Shown here in pieces: positions 1 to 6,997 of a stretch of DNA of 15,371 nt. This DNA is from Planctomycetaceae bacterium. GTDB lineage: Bacteria > Planctomycetota > Phycisphaerae > SM23-33. The position numbers and the translations under genes were made by a program. The notes beneath the pieces are model-generated. The model was not told where the DNA came from. It did no database searches and saw only the letters and a program-made list of their open reading frames with translations. Positions within the stretch are counted from its first letter, which is position 1; every line of letters begins with the position of its first letter. Where the stretch lies: positions 1 through 15,371 of the forward strand of contig JAJFVE010000031.1 of the NCBI GenBank assembly GCA_021371965.1. Direction: 5' to 3'.

Positions 1-409
1 CGCCGAAGGAGGCGAAGTCCGCGGGCGTGGTATAGAAGTAAACCTTCTGCATGACCATGACCTCGTGGTTGCCCAGGAGCTGGTGCACCATCCCGCCGGC
101 CGCGGCGGCCTGGACTTCGAGCTTCATCATCAGGTCCATGCACCGGCGAGAGTGCTCGCCGCGGTCGACGATGTCCCCCGTCTGCACCAGGTGCGTCTTG
201 CCGGCGATCCAGTTGCCGTGCGAGTCGATGACGCTCGCGGCCAGCAGCGCGCTGAAAAATTCGTCATACGCCCCATGCACGTCGCCGACGGCGACGATGC
301 GTTCGACGCCCGACCAGGTGTTGGGGACGGTGGCCGGGGCCTGGGCGAAGGTGGGCGATGCGGCGGTCAGAAGAATCAGCGCCGTCAGGGCGAGGGTAAT
401 GCGTCTCAC
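1..409 (-). CDS. Secreted metallophosphoesterase, PPP (Shewanella-like) type, copy 1; 3' end outside window
   Basis: This gene starts inside the window and runs off its left edge, so only about the first 136 residues are visible. It is predicted to be an exported phosphoesterase. Residues 1-24 form a signal peptide (basic VRR, then a Leu/Ala-rich core ending near FAQA). The metal-site motifs GDVHG (42-46), GDIVDRG (78-84) and GNHE (113-116) follow. I chose the GTG at 407-409 over the ATG at 416-418. GGAG (complement of 419-422) lies 9 nt before the GTG but directly abuts the ATG. The GTG also aligns without gaps with the GTG of the paralog immediately upstream, exactly 1079 bp away, and the two stay in register through GNHE. 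It is clearly a tandem duplicate of the 562-1488 gene. The substrate (phosphoprotein or small phosphoester) cannot be told from the sequence. Confidence 0.88.
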   Translation of the reverse strand, partial: MRRITLALTALILLTAASPTFAQAPATVPNTWSGVERIVAVGDVHGAYDEFFSALLAASVIDSHGNWIAGKTHLVQTGDIVDRGEHSRRCMDLMMKLEVQAAAAGGMVHQLLGNHEVMVMQKVYFYTTPADFASFG

Positions 410-505
410 GATGTACATCTCCAGGAAAGCAGGATCCCGGCTTAGGAAGGACCCTTACTGTAGCCCGGCCGAGGGGCGTCGCGAAACCTTTTTGACAAGC
501 CGGAT

Positions 506-552
506 GCATGGCCGCCATGCTGCTCACGGGCGAGCCGCCCGTGCTACGGCGA
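506..552 (-). repeat. Gene-end hairpin repeat, copy A, with a second palindrome
   Basis: CACGGGCG (525-532), loop AGC and CGCCCGTG (536-543) form a perfect 8-bp hairpin 18 nt after the stop of the 562-1488 gene. On that gene's strand it is preceded by CCGTAG, as in the copies at 6449 and 13420. A second perfect palindrome, GCATGGC-C-GCCATGC (506-520), follows it directly. There is no clear T-run, so factor-independent termination is possible but not shown. The element belongs to a dispersed family with members at 6449-6476, 9397-9423 and 13420-13445. Confidence 0.7.
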
Positions 553-561
553 TCTCCCGCC

Positions 562-1488
562 CTATGCCGCTTTGCGCTGGAGCTTCTTTGCCGGGTCGTA
601 TTTGACGTCCAGAAGCTCGGCGGGCTTGCCCGGAATGATCGCGGTGAATGTTCCCTTCTCTATCACCAAGGCCGAGGCGTTGCCCTTGTAGACGGCCGAC
701 ATGCCCGAGTCGATGCAGATCACGCGCCCCTCGCCGAAGGCCTTGATGCCTGCCACGGTGTGCCCGACGACCGCGTGCGCCACGCCATACTTGGCGAAGG
801 CGGCGTCGCAGGCCTCGGCGACCACGGCGGGATCCTCGTCGACATAGTTGCGATACCACAGCGGTCCGCCGCTTCTGAGCAGGCCTTTGAGCGAGCGGTC
901 GCCGGATAGGGCCTTGCGGACGTTGTCGTTGATCTCGTCCAGCGTGAGGTTCGCCATCGCCGGCGGCAGGCCGGCGTGGATGTACATTACGTCGTTGATC
1001 TTGATGACGGTGTTGTGCGTGCGCAGCCAGCGGCCGTACTGCCCCTCGGGACCCATGGCCTTGAGATATTGCTCGCGCCCGCCGAAGGCCTCGTCTTCGC
1101 CGGGCGAGATGAAGCGGTAGTCGCCGGTCATGACCATGGCCTCGTGGTTGCCCAGCAGGGCGTGAACCATGCCGCCGGCGGCCGCGGCCTGCTTCTCGAG
1201 CTTCATCAGCAGGTCCATGGCCTTGCGCGACTCGTCGCCGCGGTCGAGAATGTCGCCCGTCTGAACCAGGTGCGTCTTGCCGGCGATCCAGTTTTCCTTC
1301 TCGTCGATGACGGCGGCGGCTTTGAGCGAGGCGACGAACTGCTTGCAGTCGCCATGTACGTCGCCGATGGCCACGACGCGTTCGACGCCCGTCCAGATGT
1401 TAAGGATCTTCGATGGTGCCCCCTGACCGGCCGACATTCCGGCCAGGGCGAGGGTGCAGACGAGCGTCAGGAGTTTGCGTTGCTTCAC
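562..1488 (-). CDS. Secreted metallophosphoesterase, PPP (Shewanella-like) type, copy 2
   Basis: This 308-residue protein is predicted to be an exported calcineurin-like phosphoesterase of the PPP group. Residues 1-24 are a signal peptide. The two-metal site motifs are all present in order: GDVHG (42-46), GDILDRG (78-84), GNHE (113-116), HAGLP (171-175) and GHT (242-244). The segment GPLWYRNY (208-215) resembles bacterial Shewanella-like protein phosphatases. Those can act on phosphotyrosine or other phosphoproteins, but the actual substrate is unknown. The start is a GTG at 1486-1488 with GGAG (complement of 1497-1500) 8 nt upstream. A TATAAT box lies further upstream at 1515-1520. It is followed by a truncated tandem paralog after a 152-bp gap containing a family hairpin, so the two may be separate transcription units. 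All catalytic residues look intact. Confidence 0.92.
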   Translation of the reverse strand: MKQRKLLTLVCTLALAGMSAGQGAPSKILNIWTGVERVVAIGDVHGDCKQFVASLKAAAVIDEKENWIAGKTHLVQTGDILDRGDESRKAMDLLMKLEKQAAAAGGMVHALLGNHEAMVMTGDYRFISPGEDEAFGGREQYLKAMGPEGQYGRWLRTHNTVIKINDVMYIHAGLPPAMANLTLDEINDNVRKALSGDRSLKGLLRSGGPLWYRNYVDEDPAVVAEACDAAFAKYGVAHAVVGHTVAGIKAFGEGRVICIDSGMSAVYKGNASALVIEKGTFTAIIPGKPAELLDVKYDPAKKLQRKAA

Positions 1489-1514
1489 GGGTGAGTCTCC
1501 GATTCAGTGCGGGC

Positions 1515-1520
1515 ATTATA
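1515..1520 (-). promoter_or_regulatory. -10 box of the metallophosphoesterase promoter
   Basis: The minus strand reads a perfect TATAAT here, about 27 nt upstream of the GTG start at 1488 and clear of the GGAG ribosome site. No good -35 is present: TGTCGC sits at a 17-nt distance. Position and consensus match support it as a -10 element; the rest is inference. Confidence 0.5.
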
Positions 1521-1562
1521 CTCTCCAGTGCCCAGGGGCGACAGGTTCAAGACGGCGTGCCC

Positions 1563-1568
1563 TAGAAT
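1563..1568 (+). promoter_or_regulatory. Possible -10 box of the histidine kinase gene
   Basis: TAGAAT lies 23 nt before the kinase ATG at 1592 in the divergent spacer. No convincing -35 accompanies it. This is a weak call based on position and a 5 of 6 match to TATAAT. Confidence 0.25.
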
Positions 1569-1591
1569 GAAGACATAGGGGCGAGCAGGCC

Positions 1592-3169
1592 ATGACACAT
1601 GACGACATAGAGAAGGGCTTGAGCGGCGCGTCTCCGCTGCAGCATTGCCTCTACGGAATCATAGAGGAAATAAGGGATCTGGCGATCCTGATTCTCGATG
1701 CCGATGGATTCATCTCGGGCTGGAATCATGGCACGGAACTGCTTGACGAGTGGCAAGACGATTTGCGAGGTCGCCATGTCGCGAGTTTTTACACGCCTCA
1801 GGACATCGAGGCCGGCAAGCCCCACAAGGATATCGAGATCGCCCTGCACGACGGGCAGTACTGCAGCGAAGGCTACTGCATGCGGCGTGGCGGCGAGAGG
1901 TTCTGGGCGGAATTGCGGCTGATAACCCTGCGCGGCGCGGCGGGCGAACTGGGCGGGTTTATCGCCGTCATCGCCGACCTGACCGCGCGCAGGAAGACGC
2001 AGCAGGACTGCGAATCGCTGATGCAGGAGAAGTCATGGTATCAGGATCTGTCCGAGCGGCTCCGTGCCAGCGAAGAGCGCCTGACCGCCGCGACGCGCGA
2101 GACGGGGGTAGGCATCTTCGACTGGAACATGGTGACGGGCATGTCGCTGTGGAGCGAGGAGTTCGAGAAACTCTTTGGATTCGATACCAGTTCCGCCCCG
2201 CCCGCCGAGATGGTGCTGCGAAGCCGCGACCACTGGGCCGAACGCATTCACCCCGACGACGTGCCGGGCTTCTGGGCCGAACTGGCGCACGCCAAGGCCA
2301 ATCACGTGATGGCCGAAAAGGACTTCAGGGTGATCTGGCCCGATGGGGGCGTTCACTGGCTCAACGCGAGGGGACGCTATTTCTACGACCAGCAGGGCCA
2401 GCCCGTCCGACTGCTGGGAACAGCCAGGGAGATCACGGAAAGAAAGCTCATCGAGCAACAGCTCATGCGGACGGCCGACGAGCTGGCCCGCTCGAACGCG
2501 GACCTGGAGCAATTCGCCCACGTCGCCAGCCACGACCTGAAGGAACCGCGGGCCGTGATTCAACTCTATCTGACTCTCCTGGAGAAAAAGACTCCGGCCG
2601 GCGCGGAGTTGCAGGGCCAGCAGTTCATCGAGCACGCCGCCCAGGCGGTTCATCGCATGAGCAAGCTCATCAGCGATCTGCTGGCCTACTCGCGCGTCGG
2701 CCGCGCCGGCGATACCTTTGAACTGACCGACCTGAACGCGGTGCTGGGCGAGGTGCTGCAGAACCTTGAGGCCGCCATCGAGGCCGAGCACGCGGTTATT
2801 ACGCGGCGCGAGTCGCTTCCGTCGGTCCTGGTGGAAAGGCCGCTGGTGGCGCAACTCCTGCAGAATCTCATCGGCAACGCCATCAAGTACCACGCCGACG
2901 GCTGCCAGCCGCACATTGAGATCGGCGCCAGGCGGCAGGAAAGGGCCTGGCTCTTCTGGGTGAAGGACGACGGGATCGGGATCGATCCGCAGGATCGCGA
3001 TCGGATCTTCATGATCTTTCATCGCGTCCAGACGCAGCGGCAATCGCAGGGAACGGGCATCGGCCTGGCGATATGCAAGAAAATCGCCGAACACCACTAC
3101 GGGCGCATCTGGGTAGAGTCGCAACCGGGGCAGGGGGCAACGTTCTACTTCACGATTCCCGACCGCTGA
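1592..3169 (+). CDS. Soluble PAS-PAS sensor histidine kinase
   Basis: This 525-residue protein is a histidine kinase that should autophosphorylate on a histidine and pass phosphate to a response regulator. It has no signal peptide and no membrane helix, so it senses inside the cell. The first PAS domain covers about residues 18-130. A second PAS of the PAS_3/PAC kind covers about 163-285 (FDWN, IHPDD, then TAREITERK). A short coiled stretch (286-308) leads to the DHp helix, with SHDLKEP at 313-319 and phosphoacceptor H314. The ATP domain shows the N box LIGNAIKYH (426-434), G1 DDGIGID (459-465) and G2 GTGIGLAI (487-494). In DHp helices of the SHDLQEPLR type a Leu normally follows EP; here it is Arg320. 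No response regulator adjoins the gene, so the partner is unknown. The start has only a weak ribosome site, AGGGG at 1577-1581. Confidence 0.93.
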   Translation: MTHDDIEKGLSGASPLQHCLYGIIEEIRDLAILILDADGFISGWNHGTELLDEWQDDLRGRHVASFYTPQDIEAGKPHKDIEIALHDGQYCSEGYCMRRGGERFWAELRLITLRGAAGELGGFIAVIADLTARRKTQQDCESLMQEKSWYQDLSERLRASEERLTAATRETGVGIFDWNMVTGMSLWSEEFEKLFGFDTSSAPPAEMVLRSRDHWAERIHPDDVPGFWAELAHAKANHVMAEKDFRVIWPDGGVHWLNARGRYFYDQQGQPVRLLGTAREITERKLIEQQLMRTADELARSNADLEQFAHVASHDLKEPRAVIQLYLTLLEKKTPAGAELQGQQFIEHAAQAVHRMSKLISDLLAYSRVGRAGDTFELTDLNAVLGEVLQNLEAAIEAEHAVITRRESLPSVLVERPLVAQLLQNLIGNAIKYHADGCQPHIEIGARRQERAWLFWVKDDGIGIDPQDRDRIFMIFHRVQTQRQSQGTGIGLAICKKIAEHHYGRIWVESQPGQGATFYFTIPDR

Positions 3170-3177
3170 TGTAGCGG

Positions 3178-3522
3178 CTAGCGTTTGTTTTCGGCCGCGC
3201 CGGCGGGCTTGCCGGTGGCAAGGTTCACGATCTGGTGGTCGGGGCTTTGCTTGCTGACGACAACGGTGCCGGTGCGACCGGCGGCCTGCCAGACGTAGTC
3301 GGCGGGCATATCGGAGGGATTGGTCGTCACGGTGAAACTGGCGGTGCCGTGGCTGGCGACGGGCAGAACCGGCGGCGTCGGCTCGATTTTGCCCGGACCG
3401 CGGAGGGCGACCTCGCTGTCGGACCCGGTGTCGTTGACGAACATGATGGTCGAGGTTTTGCAGCCGCCCAAAATCATCGCCAGGCCGGCCAGCACCGCCA
3501 GAGACAGCACGCGAGCGTTCAT
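3178..3522 (-). CDS. Small secreted lipoprotein, unknown function
   Basis: This 114-residue protein begins with a type II signal peptide. A hydrophobic run at residues 5-18 ends in the lipobox LGGC, with Cys21 as the predicted lipidated residue. The mature part (about 94 residues) is Thr/Val-rich and likely a small beta domain (TIMFVNDTGSDSEVALRG near its start). I do not recognise a family. The start at 3520-3522 is set by AGGAG (complement of 3530-3534) with 7-nt spacing. The frame stays open upstream to 3624, but that extension would bury the lipoprotein signal. The stop is 8 nt from the stop of the convergent kinase gene. The upstream phosphodiesterase is on the same strand, but a strong hairpin lies between them, so separate transcription is likely. 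Confidence 0.8.
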   Translation of the reverse strand: MNARVLSLAVLAGLAMILGGCKTSTIMFVNDTGSDSEVALRGPGKIEPTPPVLPVASHGTASFTVTTNPSDMPADYVWQAAGRTGTVVVSKQSPDHQIVNLATGKPAGAAENKR

Positions 3523-3573
3523 TCGAGTTCTCCTGTCATGCGGGTGAATTGTAGTCGGACGACAAAGGCCGCC

Positions 3574-3613
3574 CCAGGCCCGGATCGCAAATGTCTTTGC
3601 GGTCCGGGCCTGG
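3574..3613 (-). terminator. Long stem-loop after the phosphodiesterase gene
   Basis: Positions 3574-3591 and 3596-3613 pair over 18 bp with one T-G wobble (3585 with 3602) around a 4-nt loop, TGTC. It begins 12 nt after the stop of the 3626-4564 gene. On that strand the stem is followed by GGCGGCCTTTGTCG, which has only a short T-run. It is therefore a likely but not classic terminator, and could equally protect the 3' end of the mRNA. Confidence 0.65.
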
Positions 3614-3625
3614 CGGATCGGCACG

Positions 3626-4564
3626 TTACTTCAGACCAAAGGGCTGGGCGTCAAGGTTCCACTGCGGCGCGATCTTGATGCCCAGGAACGCCAGCGCCGT
3701 CGGCGCTGCGGCCGTGATTCCAGGACCGGGCGAGACTTCGCCCTTCTTGGCTGCCGCGCCGCTGACAATGATGAGGGCCTTGCGCTCCTGGGGGCTGTCG
3801 CCGCCATGGACGCCGCCGGGACCCTTGGGGTCTTTCGTCCCGCCGTGATCGGTCACGGCGATGATCAGCCACTCTTCGTTGGCGTAGGTCTTGCGGGCCT
3901 TGACGGCGGCCACAAGCTCGCCGACGTGCTTGTCGACCTGCTCGATGGCTTCGATGTACTTGGGAATCTTGGGACCGTAATTGTTCCCATGCCCGGCGCC
4001 GTCGACTTCATCAAGCTGCAGGAACATCAACGTCGGCGTATTCTCGGCCAGTTCCTTCTTGGCCAGTTCAACAACCTTGGCATCGCCTTCGCCGCGGGCC
4101 TTGAACGTCGCGCCCGGCGCCATCACCTGCGTGATGATCGGCCAGTTCGAGATGCACACGCTGCGGGCTGTGGGCTCGTGCGACTTGAGCCGCTGGAAAA
4201 TGTTGGGATAGCTGACGTAGTCGGCTGGCACCGGTTGGCCTCGGAGCATCCGCGCGCCCTTGTGCTTGTTGGCCCAGACGCCCGTGAGAATGCTGTTCCA
4301 ACTGGCCAGGCTGGCGGTGTTCTGGCGCGAGGGCGTTCCCAGCACGCCGCCGGCGAAGGCGTCCCAGCTTACCGCGCCATCGGCGGCCAGCGCCTTGAGG
4401 TTTGGCGCCTTGGCGGCCTTGACGGCGTCGGGCATGGCCCCGTCGATTCCAATGATCAGCACGTGCTTGGTCTTGTCGGCCAAGGCAGCGCCCGGCGAGA
4501 ACGATACGACCAGAGCGGCGACAACCCCAATAACAACCCCATGCAACAATTTACCGGCAAACAT
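3626..4564 (-). CDS. Exported type I phosphodiesterase / nucleotide pyrophosphatase-like enzyme
   Basis: This 312-residue protein belongs to the alkaline phosphatase superfamily, nearest to type I phosphodiesterases and nucleotide pyrophosphatases. Residues 1-29 form a signal peptide, so it acts outside the cytoplasm. Metal ligands typical of the fold are visible: D41 in GIDGA, D188 and H192 in DEVDGAGHG, D239 and H240 in TDHGG, and H253 in GVHGG. In the nucleophile loop, SLASWNSILTG (85-95) lines up with the family TFPNHYTLVTG, placing Ser85 where Thr is usual. The start ATG at 4562-4564 has AAGGA (complement of 4574-4578) 9 nt upstream. At 312 residues it is shorter than many family members, but the metal site looks complete. 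The substrate is unknown; hydrolysis of a phosphodiester or phosphomonoester is a family-level prediction. Confidence 0.88.
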   Translation of the reverse strand: MFAGKLLHGVVIGVVAALVVSFSPGAALADKTKHVLIIGIDGAMPDAVKAAKAPNLKALAADGAVSWDAFAGGVLGTPSRQNTASLASWNSILTGVWANKHKGARMLRGQPVPADYVSYPNIFQRLKSHEPTARSVCISNWPIITQVMAPGATFKARGEGDAKVVELAKKELAENTPTLMFLQLDEVDGAGHGNNYGPKIPKYIEAIEQVDKHVGELVAAVKARKTYANEEWLIIAVTDHGGTKDPKGPGGVHGGDSPQERKALIIVSGAAAKKGEVSPGPGITAAAPTALAFLGIKIAPQWNLDAQPFGLK

Positions 4565-4596
4565 CTCAGTGGTTCCTTTCTTTCCGGGTGCCCCGG

Positions 4597-4604
4597 AGTA
4601 TAAT
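4597..4604. promoter_or_regulatory. TATAAT-like box in the divergent spacer
   Basis: The plus strand reads TATAAT at 4599-4604, about 110 nt before the fucosidase start. The minus strand reads TATACT at 4602-4597, about 32 nt before the phosphodiesterase start. The latter distance resembles the -10 placement at 1515-1520. Neither strand has a clear -35, so the direction is uncertain. Confidence 0.35.
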
Positions 4605-4715
4605 CCCCGTGCTTCGCGTTAACCTTATACGCCAGTTTCGGGAAATTCACAACTTCCTGATGTAACACGCCAACGACGCCAAGAGTATCGCGACTTGCTA
4701 AGAATGGAGACAGCC

Positions 4716-6446
4716 ATGAGCAAAAGCAGGAAATCCGCTGATCTGACGACAGCCCCCGACGGGCGTTGGTTTCAGCAGTCCAAGTTCGCCATGTTCGTAC
4801 ACTGGGGCCCGTACGCCCAAGCCGGCGGCGTCTGGAACGGCAAACGCTATCACGGCATCGGCGAGTGGCTCATGTGCCGCGCGCAGATCCCCGCGGCGGA
4901 CTACGCCGCCATGGCCGCCACCTTCAACCCCCGCAAGTTCTCCGCCGACCGCTGGGCGGCGCTGGCGGCCGAGGCGGGCATGAAGTACATCGTCATCACC
5001 GCAAAGCATCACGACGGGTTCGCGATGTTCAAGTCCGGCGCCAGCACGTACAACATCGCCGACTACACGCCCTTCAAGCGCGACCCGCTGGCCGAGCTGG
5101 CCAAGGCCTGCCCCAAGCACGGGCTGAAGCTGGGCTTCTACTACTCGCAGTTCCAAGACTGGCACGCCATCGGCGGCGGGGGCAACGGATGGGACCCGGC
5201 CGTGAAAGGCGACTTTGCCGAATACTTCAACGGCAAGTGCGTCCCGCAGGTGGAAGAGCTGATGCGCAACTACGGCGACGTGGCGCTGATCTGGTTCGAC
5301 ACCCCCGGGCCGATCTCGCGCGAAGACTCGCTGCGCCTGGTGCATACGGTGCGCCGCCTTCAGCCGGGGTGCCTGATCAACAGCCGCATCGGCAACGGTG
5401 TGGGCGACTACGACTCCCTCGGCGACCAGGAGATTCCCCTGGAAGCACACGGCGGGCTGTGGGAGTCGATCGACACGCACAACGACACGTGGGGCTTCGT
5501 CCAGCACGACCACAACTGGAAGAGCTCGCGCGAGCTGGTGCGGCGGCGGGTGAAGGTCGTCGCCAAGGGCGGCAATTACATGCTCAACATCGGGCCAAAC
5601 GGCCTGGGCGAGATTCCCGCCGCCTCGGCGGCGATCCTGCGCGAGGTGGGCGTCTGGACCAAGCGCAACGCTGCGGCGATTTACGACGCCGCGCCCTCGC
5701 CGCTGCCGACGATGCCCTGGGGCGAATGCACCGCCTCGCGCGACGGGAAGAAGCTCTACCTGCACGTGTTGGACTATCCCTGCGACGCGAAGCTGACGCT
5801 GGCTGGCCTCAAGGGAACGATCAAGCGCGCGGCGGTCCTCGGCCGCGGCGCCAAGACGCTCAAAGTATCGAAGAACGCCGGCGCGACGACCATCGCTCTG
5901 CCGCACCAGCCGCCGGCCGAGCCGACGGTGATCGTGCTGGATGTGGCCGGCAAAATGTCTGCCGACAAAATGCAGACCGTCCTGCCGGGCCTGCGGAACG
6001 ACTTTGATCCGCCCTTTGCCAAGCTAACCGCCTGCAAGGCCAGCAAGAATAGCTGGATGGAAAAGTTCGGCGACTGGAAGCACGCCGACTGCATCGTCGA
6101 CTGGCAGGGCCCGAGCAGCAGTGCCTCGTGGACCTTCAAGACTCCCCAGGCCGGGCGGTATTACCTGGAACTGGACTATTCCGCCAAGCTTGAGGCCGAC
6201 GGCATCGAGGGCGTCGTCAGCGTGGGCAAAATCGAGATTCCCTTCCCCGCCCTGGACACCGGCCAGCGCGACGCCGGCGTGCCCGATCACGGCCTCTGGC
6301 CGCTCTACCGCAAGTACAACTGCGGCGTAGTCGAACTGCCCAAGGCCGGCCGATACACGCTGACGATCCGCCCGACGAAGGAAACCCCCAACGGCTGGAT
6401 CATGCTCAAGACCGTCACGCTGGCGCCGGTGCCGACAGTGCGATAG
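4716..6446 (+). CDS. GH29 alpha-L-fucosidase, cytosolic form
   Basis: This 576-residue protein is a family GH29 glycosidase, expected to release L-fucose from oligosaccharides by a retaining mechanism. The catalytic barrel spans about residues 15-325 with family landmarks: FVHWGPYAQ (27-35), AKHHDGFAMF (96-105), the nucleophile Asp195 in LIWFDTPG, NDTWGF (256-261) and KGGNYMLNIGPNG (284-296). The acid/base residue cannot be assigned by eye. A small beta domain follows (about 326-412). The C-terminal part (about 430-576) looks like a separate beta-sandwich, possibly carbohydrate-binding. There is no signal peptide, so the enzyme probably acts on imported oligosaccharides. I chose the ATG at 4716 because GGAG (4706-4709) lies 6 nt before it; an in-frame ATG at 4704 lacks such a site. 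It stands alone on its strand, and a family hairpin begins 11 nt after its stop. Confidence 0.93.
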   Translation: MSKSRKSADLTTAPDGRWFQQSKFAMFVHWGPYAQAGGVWNGKRYHGIGEWLMCRAQIPAADYAAMAATFNPRKFSADRWAALAAEAGMKYIVITAKHHDGFAMFKSGASTYNIADYTPFKRDPLAELAKACPKHGLKLGFYYSQFQDWHAIGGGGNGWDPAVKGDFAEYFNGKCVPQVEELMRNYGDVALIWFDTPGPISREDSLRLVHTVRRLQPGCLINSRIGNGVGDYDSLGDQEIPLEAHGGLWESIDTHNDTWGFVQHDHNWKSSRELVRRRVKVVAKGGNYMLNIGPNGLGEIPAASAAILREVGVWTKRNAAAIYDAAPSPLPTMPWGECTASRDGKKLYLHVLDYPCDAKLTLAGLKGTIKRAAVLGRGAKTLKVSKNAGATTIALPHQPPAEPTVIVLDVAGKMSADKMQTVLPGLRNDFDPPFAKLTACKASKNSWMEKFGDWKHADCIVDWQGPSSSASWTFKTPQAGRYYLELDYSAKLEADGIEGVVSVGKIEIPFPALDTGQRDAGVPDHGLWPLYRKYNCGVVELPKAGRYTLTIRPTKETPNGWIMLKTVTLAPVPTVR

Positions 6447-6448
6447 TA

Positions 6449-6476
6449 GTGCCGTAGCATGGGCGTCTCGCCCGTG
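6449..6476 (+). repeat. Gene-end hairpin repeat, copy B
   Basis: The hairpin CATGGGCG (6458-6465), loop TCT, CGCCCGTG (6469-6476) starts 11 nt after the fucosidase stop. It is preceded by GTGCCGTAG (6449-6457). The stem has one T-G wobble. It has the same orientation relative to its gene as copies A, D and E, and is a possible transcript end. Confidence 0.7.
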
Positions 6477-6495
6477 CCTGCGGTGCGGTAATGTT

Positions 6496-6535
6496 TGGAG
6501 TGCGGCAGCCGTAGCTGCCGCTTTGGAAGTTTTTC
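6496..6535 (+). repeat. 40-bp hairpin repeat, first copy (terminator-like)
   Basis: The perfect 8-bp stem GCGGCAGC (6502-6509), loop CGTA, GCTGCCGC (6514-6521) is followed by a T-rich tail (TTTGG, then GTTTTT). This is a terminator-like shape 55 nt after the fucosidase stop. The whole 40-bp unit recurs at 6666-6705 with one mismatch, at 6511 against 6681. Confidence 0.7.
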
Positions 6536-6545
6536 GGGCGACGCC

Positions 6546-6660
6546 GGGCCTCCCGCCCGTGCAGGCCCTCAACGCCAGGCAGAGGGACGGGGGGAGAGCG
6601 GGATTACGCAGATTAAGAGGATTAAGAGGATTGCAAAGAAGATCAGGTGGAACACAACGG
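6546..6660 (+). repeat. Composite intergenic repeat, copy X
   Basis: This 115-bp segment is closely matched by 9433-9545, and part of it appears inverted and diverged at 9645-9705. It starts with a GGGC...GCCCGTGCAGG palindrome. It then carries CAACGCCAGG, a purine-rich stretch, GAGCGGGATTACGCAGATTA and a 9-bp tandem (ATTAAGAGG) at about 6613-6632. It lies between the two 40-bp hairpin repeats. No protein is believable here: frames through it give only low-complexity IKRIKRI peptide. Confidence 0.8.
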
Positions 6661-6665
6661 TTCTA

Positions 6666-6705
6666 TGGAGTGCGGCAGCCTTAGCTGCCGCTTTGGAAGT
6701 TTTTC
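6666..6705 (+). repeat. 40-bp hairpin repeat, second copy
   Basis: This is a direct copy of 6496-6535, exactly 170 bp downstream. The stem is GCGGCAGC (6672-6679) and GCTGCCGC (6684-6691) around CTTA, with the same T-rich tail. The pair brackets composite repeat X. Confidence 0.7.
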
Positions 6706-6790
6706 CCAAGCCCCTCCAAGCCCGCAATACAGGCCGACCGCTGGGGCCTGCAGGATTCGGTAACGAGTCCCCGGATAGCGCGATCCCCAA

Positions 6791-6886
6791 GCCCGCGGAG
6801 CGGGCGCCTGATAGTAGCCCCGGGTGGAGCCGAAGGCGCAGCCCGGGGTAGCCGGTCCCCTCGCGTCCGAGCCCCCGGACGGGGGC
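6791..6886. repeat. Cluster of three GC-rich palindromes (REP-like)
   Basis: Three hairpins lie in 96 bp. The first is GCCCGC-GGA-GCGGGC (6791-6805). The second has outer arms CCCCGGG (6818-6824) and CCCGGGG (6842-6848) enclosing an inner GCC-GAA-GGC (6829-6837). The third is GCCCCCG-GA-CGGGGGC (6871-6886). The arrangement resembles bacterial REP/BIME clusters spread by REP-associated transposases. No transposase is in the window, so that link is inference. Open frames through the cluster on both strands are by-products of its GC content. Confidence 0.65.
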
Positions 6887-6997
6887 GACTGAAGAACCGG
6901 GCCGCATCGCATAGGGCGGCTGTGTTATTGCCGCCGAACGGTCCGCGAACTCAGCCATTCACCATCATCTCACGCCCACCACTTCACACAACAAATG

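Noticed and set aside
416..418. ATG as start of metallophosphoesterase copy 1
   Set aside because: The GGAG site directly abuts it, and the GTG at 407-409 aligns exactly with the start of the paralog.
2033..3124. 363-codon frame opposite the histidine kinase
   Set aside because: It is the antisense shadow of a gene with complete kinase motifs and has no recognisable domain of its own.
3163..3177. CCGCT-GATGT-AGCGG hairpin as a bidirectional terminator between convergent genes
   Set aside because: A 5-bp stem with no T-run overlapping the kinase stop codon is too weak to call.
3523..3624. Upstream in-frame extension of the lipoprotein
   Set aside because: It would run through the long hairpin and place the lipobox in the middle of the protein. 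The internal ATG has a good ribosome site.
4698..6007. Long open frames of about 400 codons on both strands across the fucosidase gene
   Set aside because: They are Arg/Ala/Gly-rich shadows of GC-rich coding DNA; the plus-strand GH29 frame has all family motifs.
6495..6958. Small frames of 118 and 129 codons in the repeat field
   Set aside because: They are made wholly of repeated hairpin sequence and have no ribosome site or protein-like composition.
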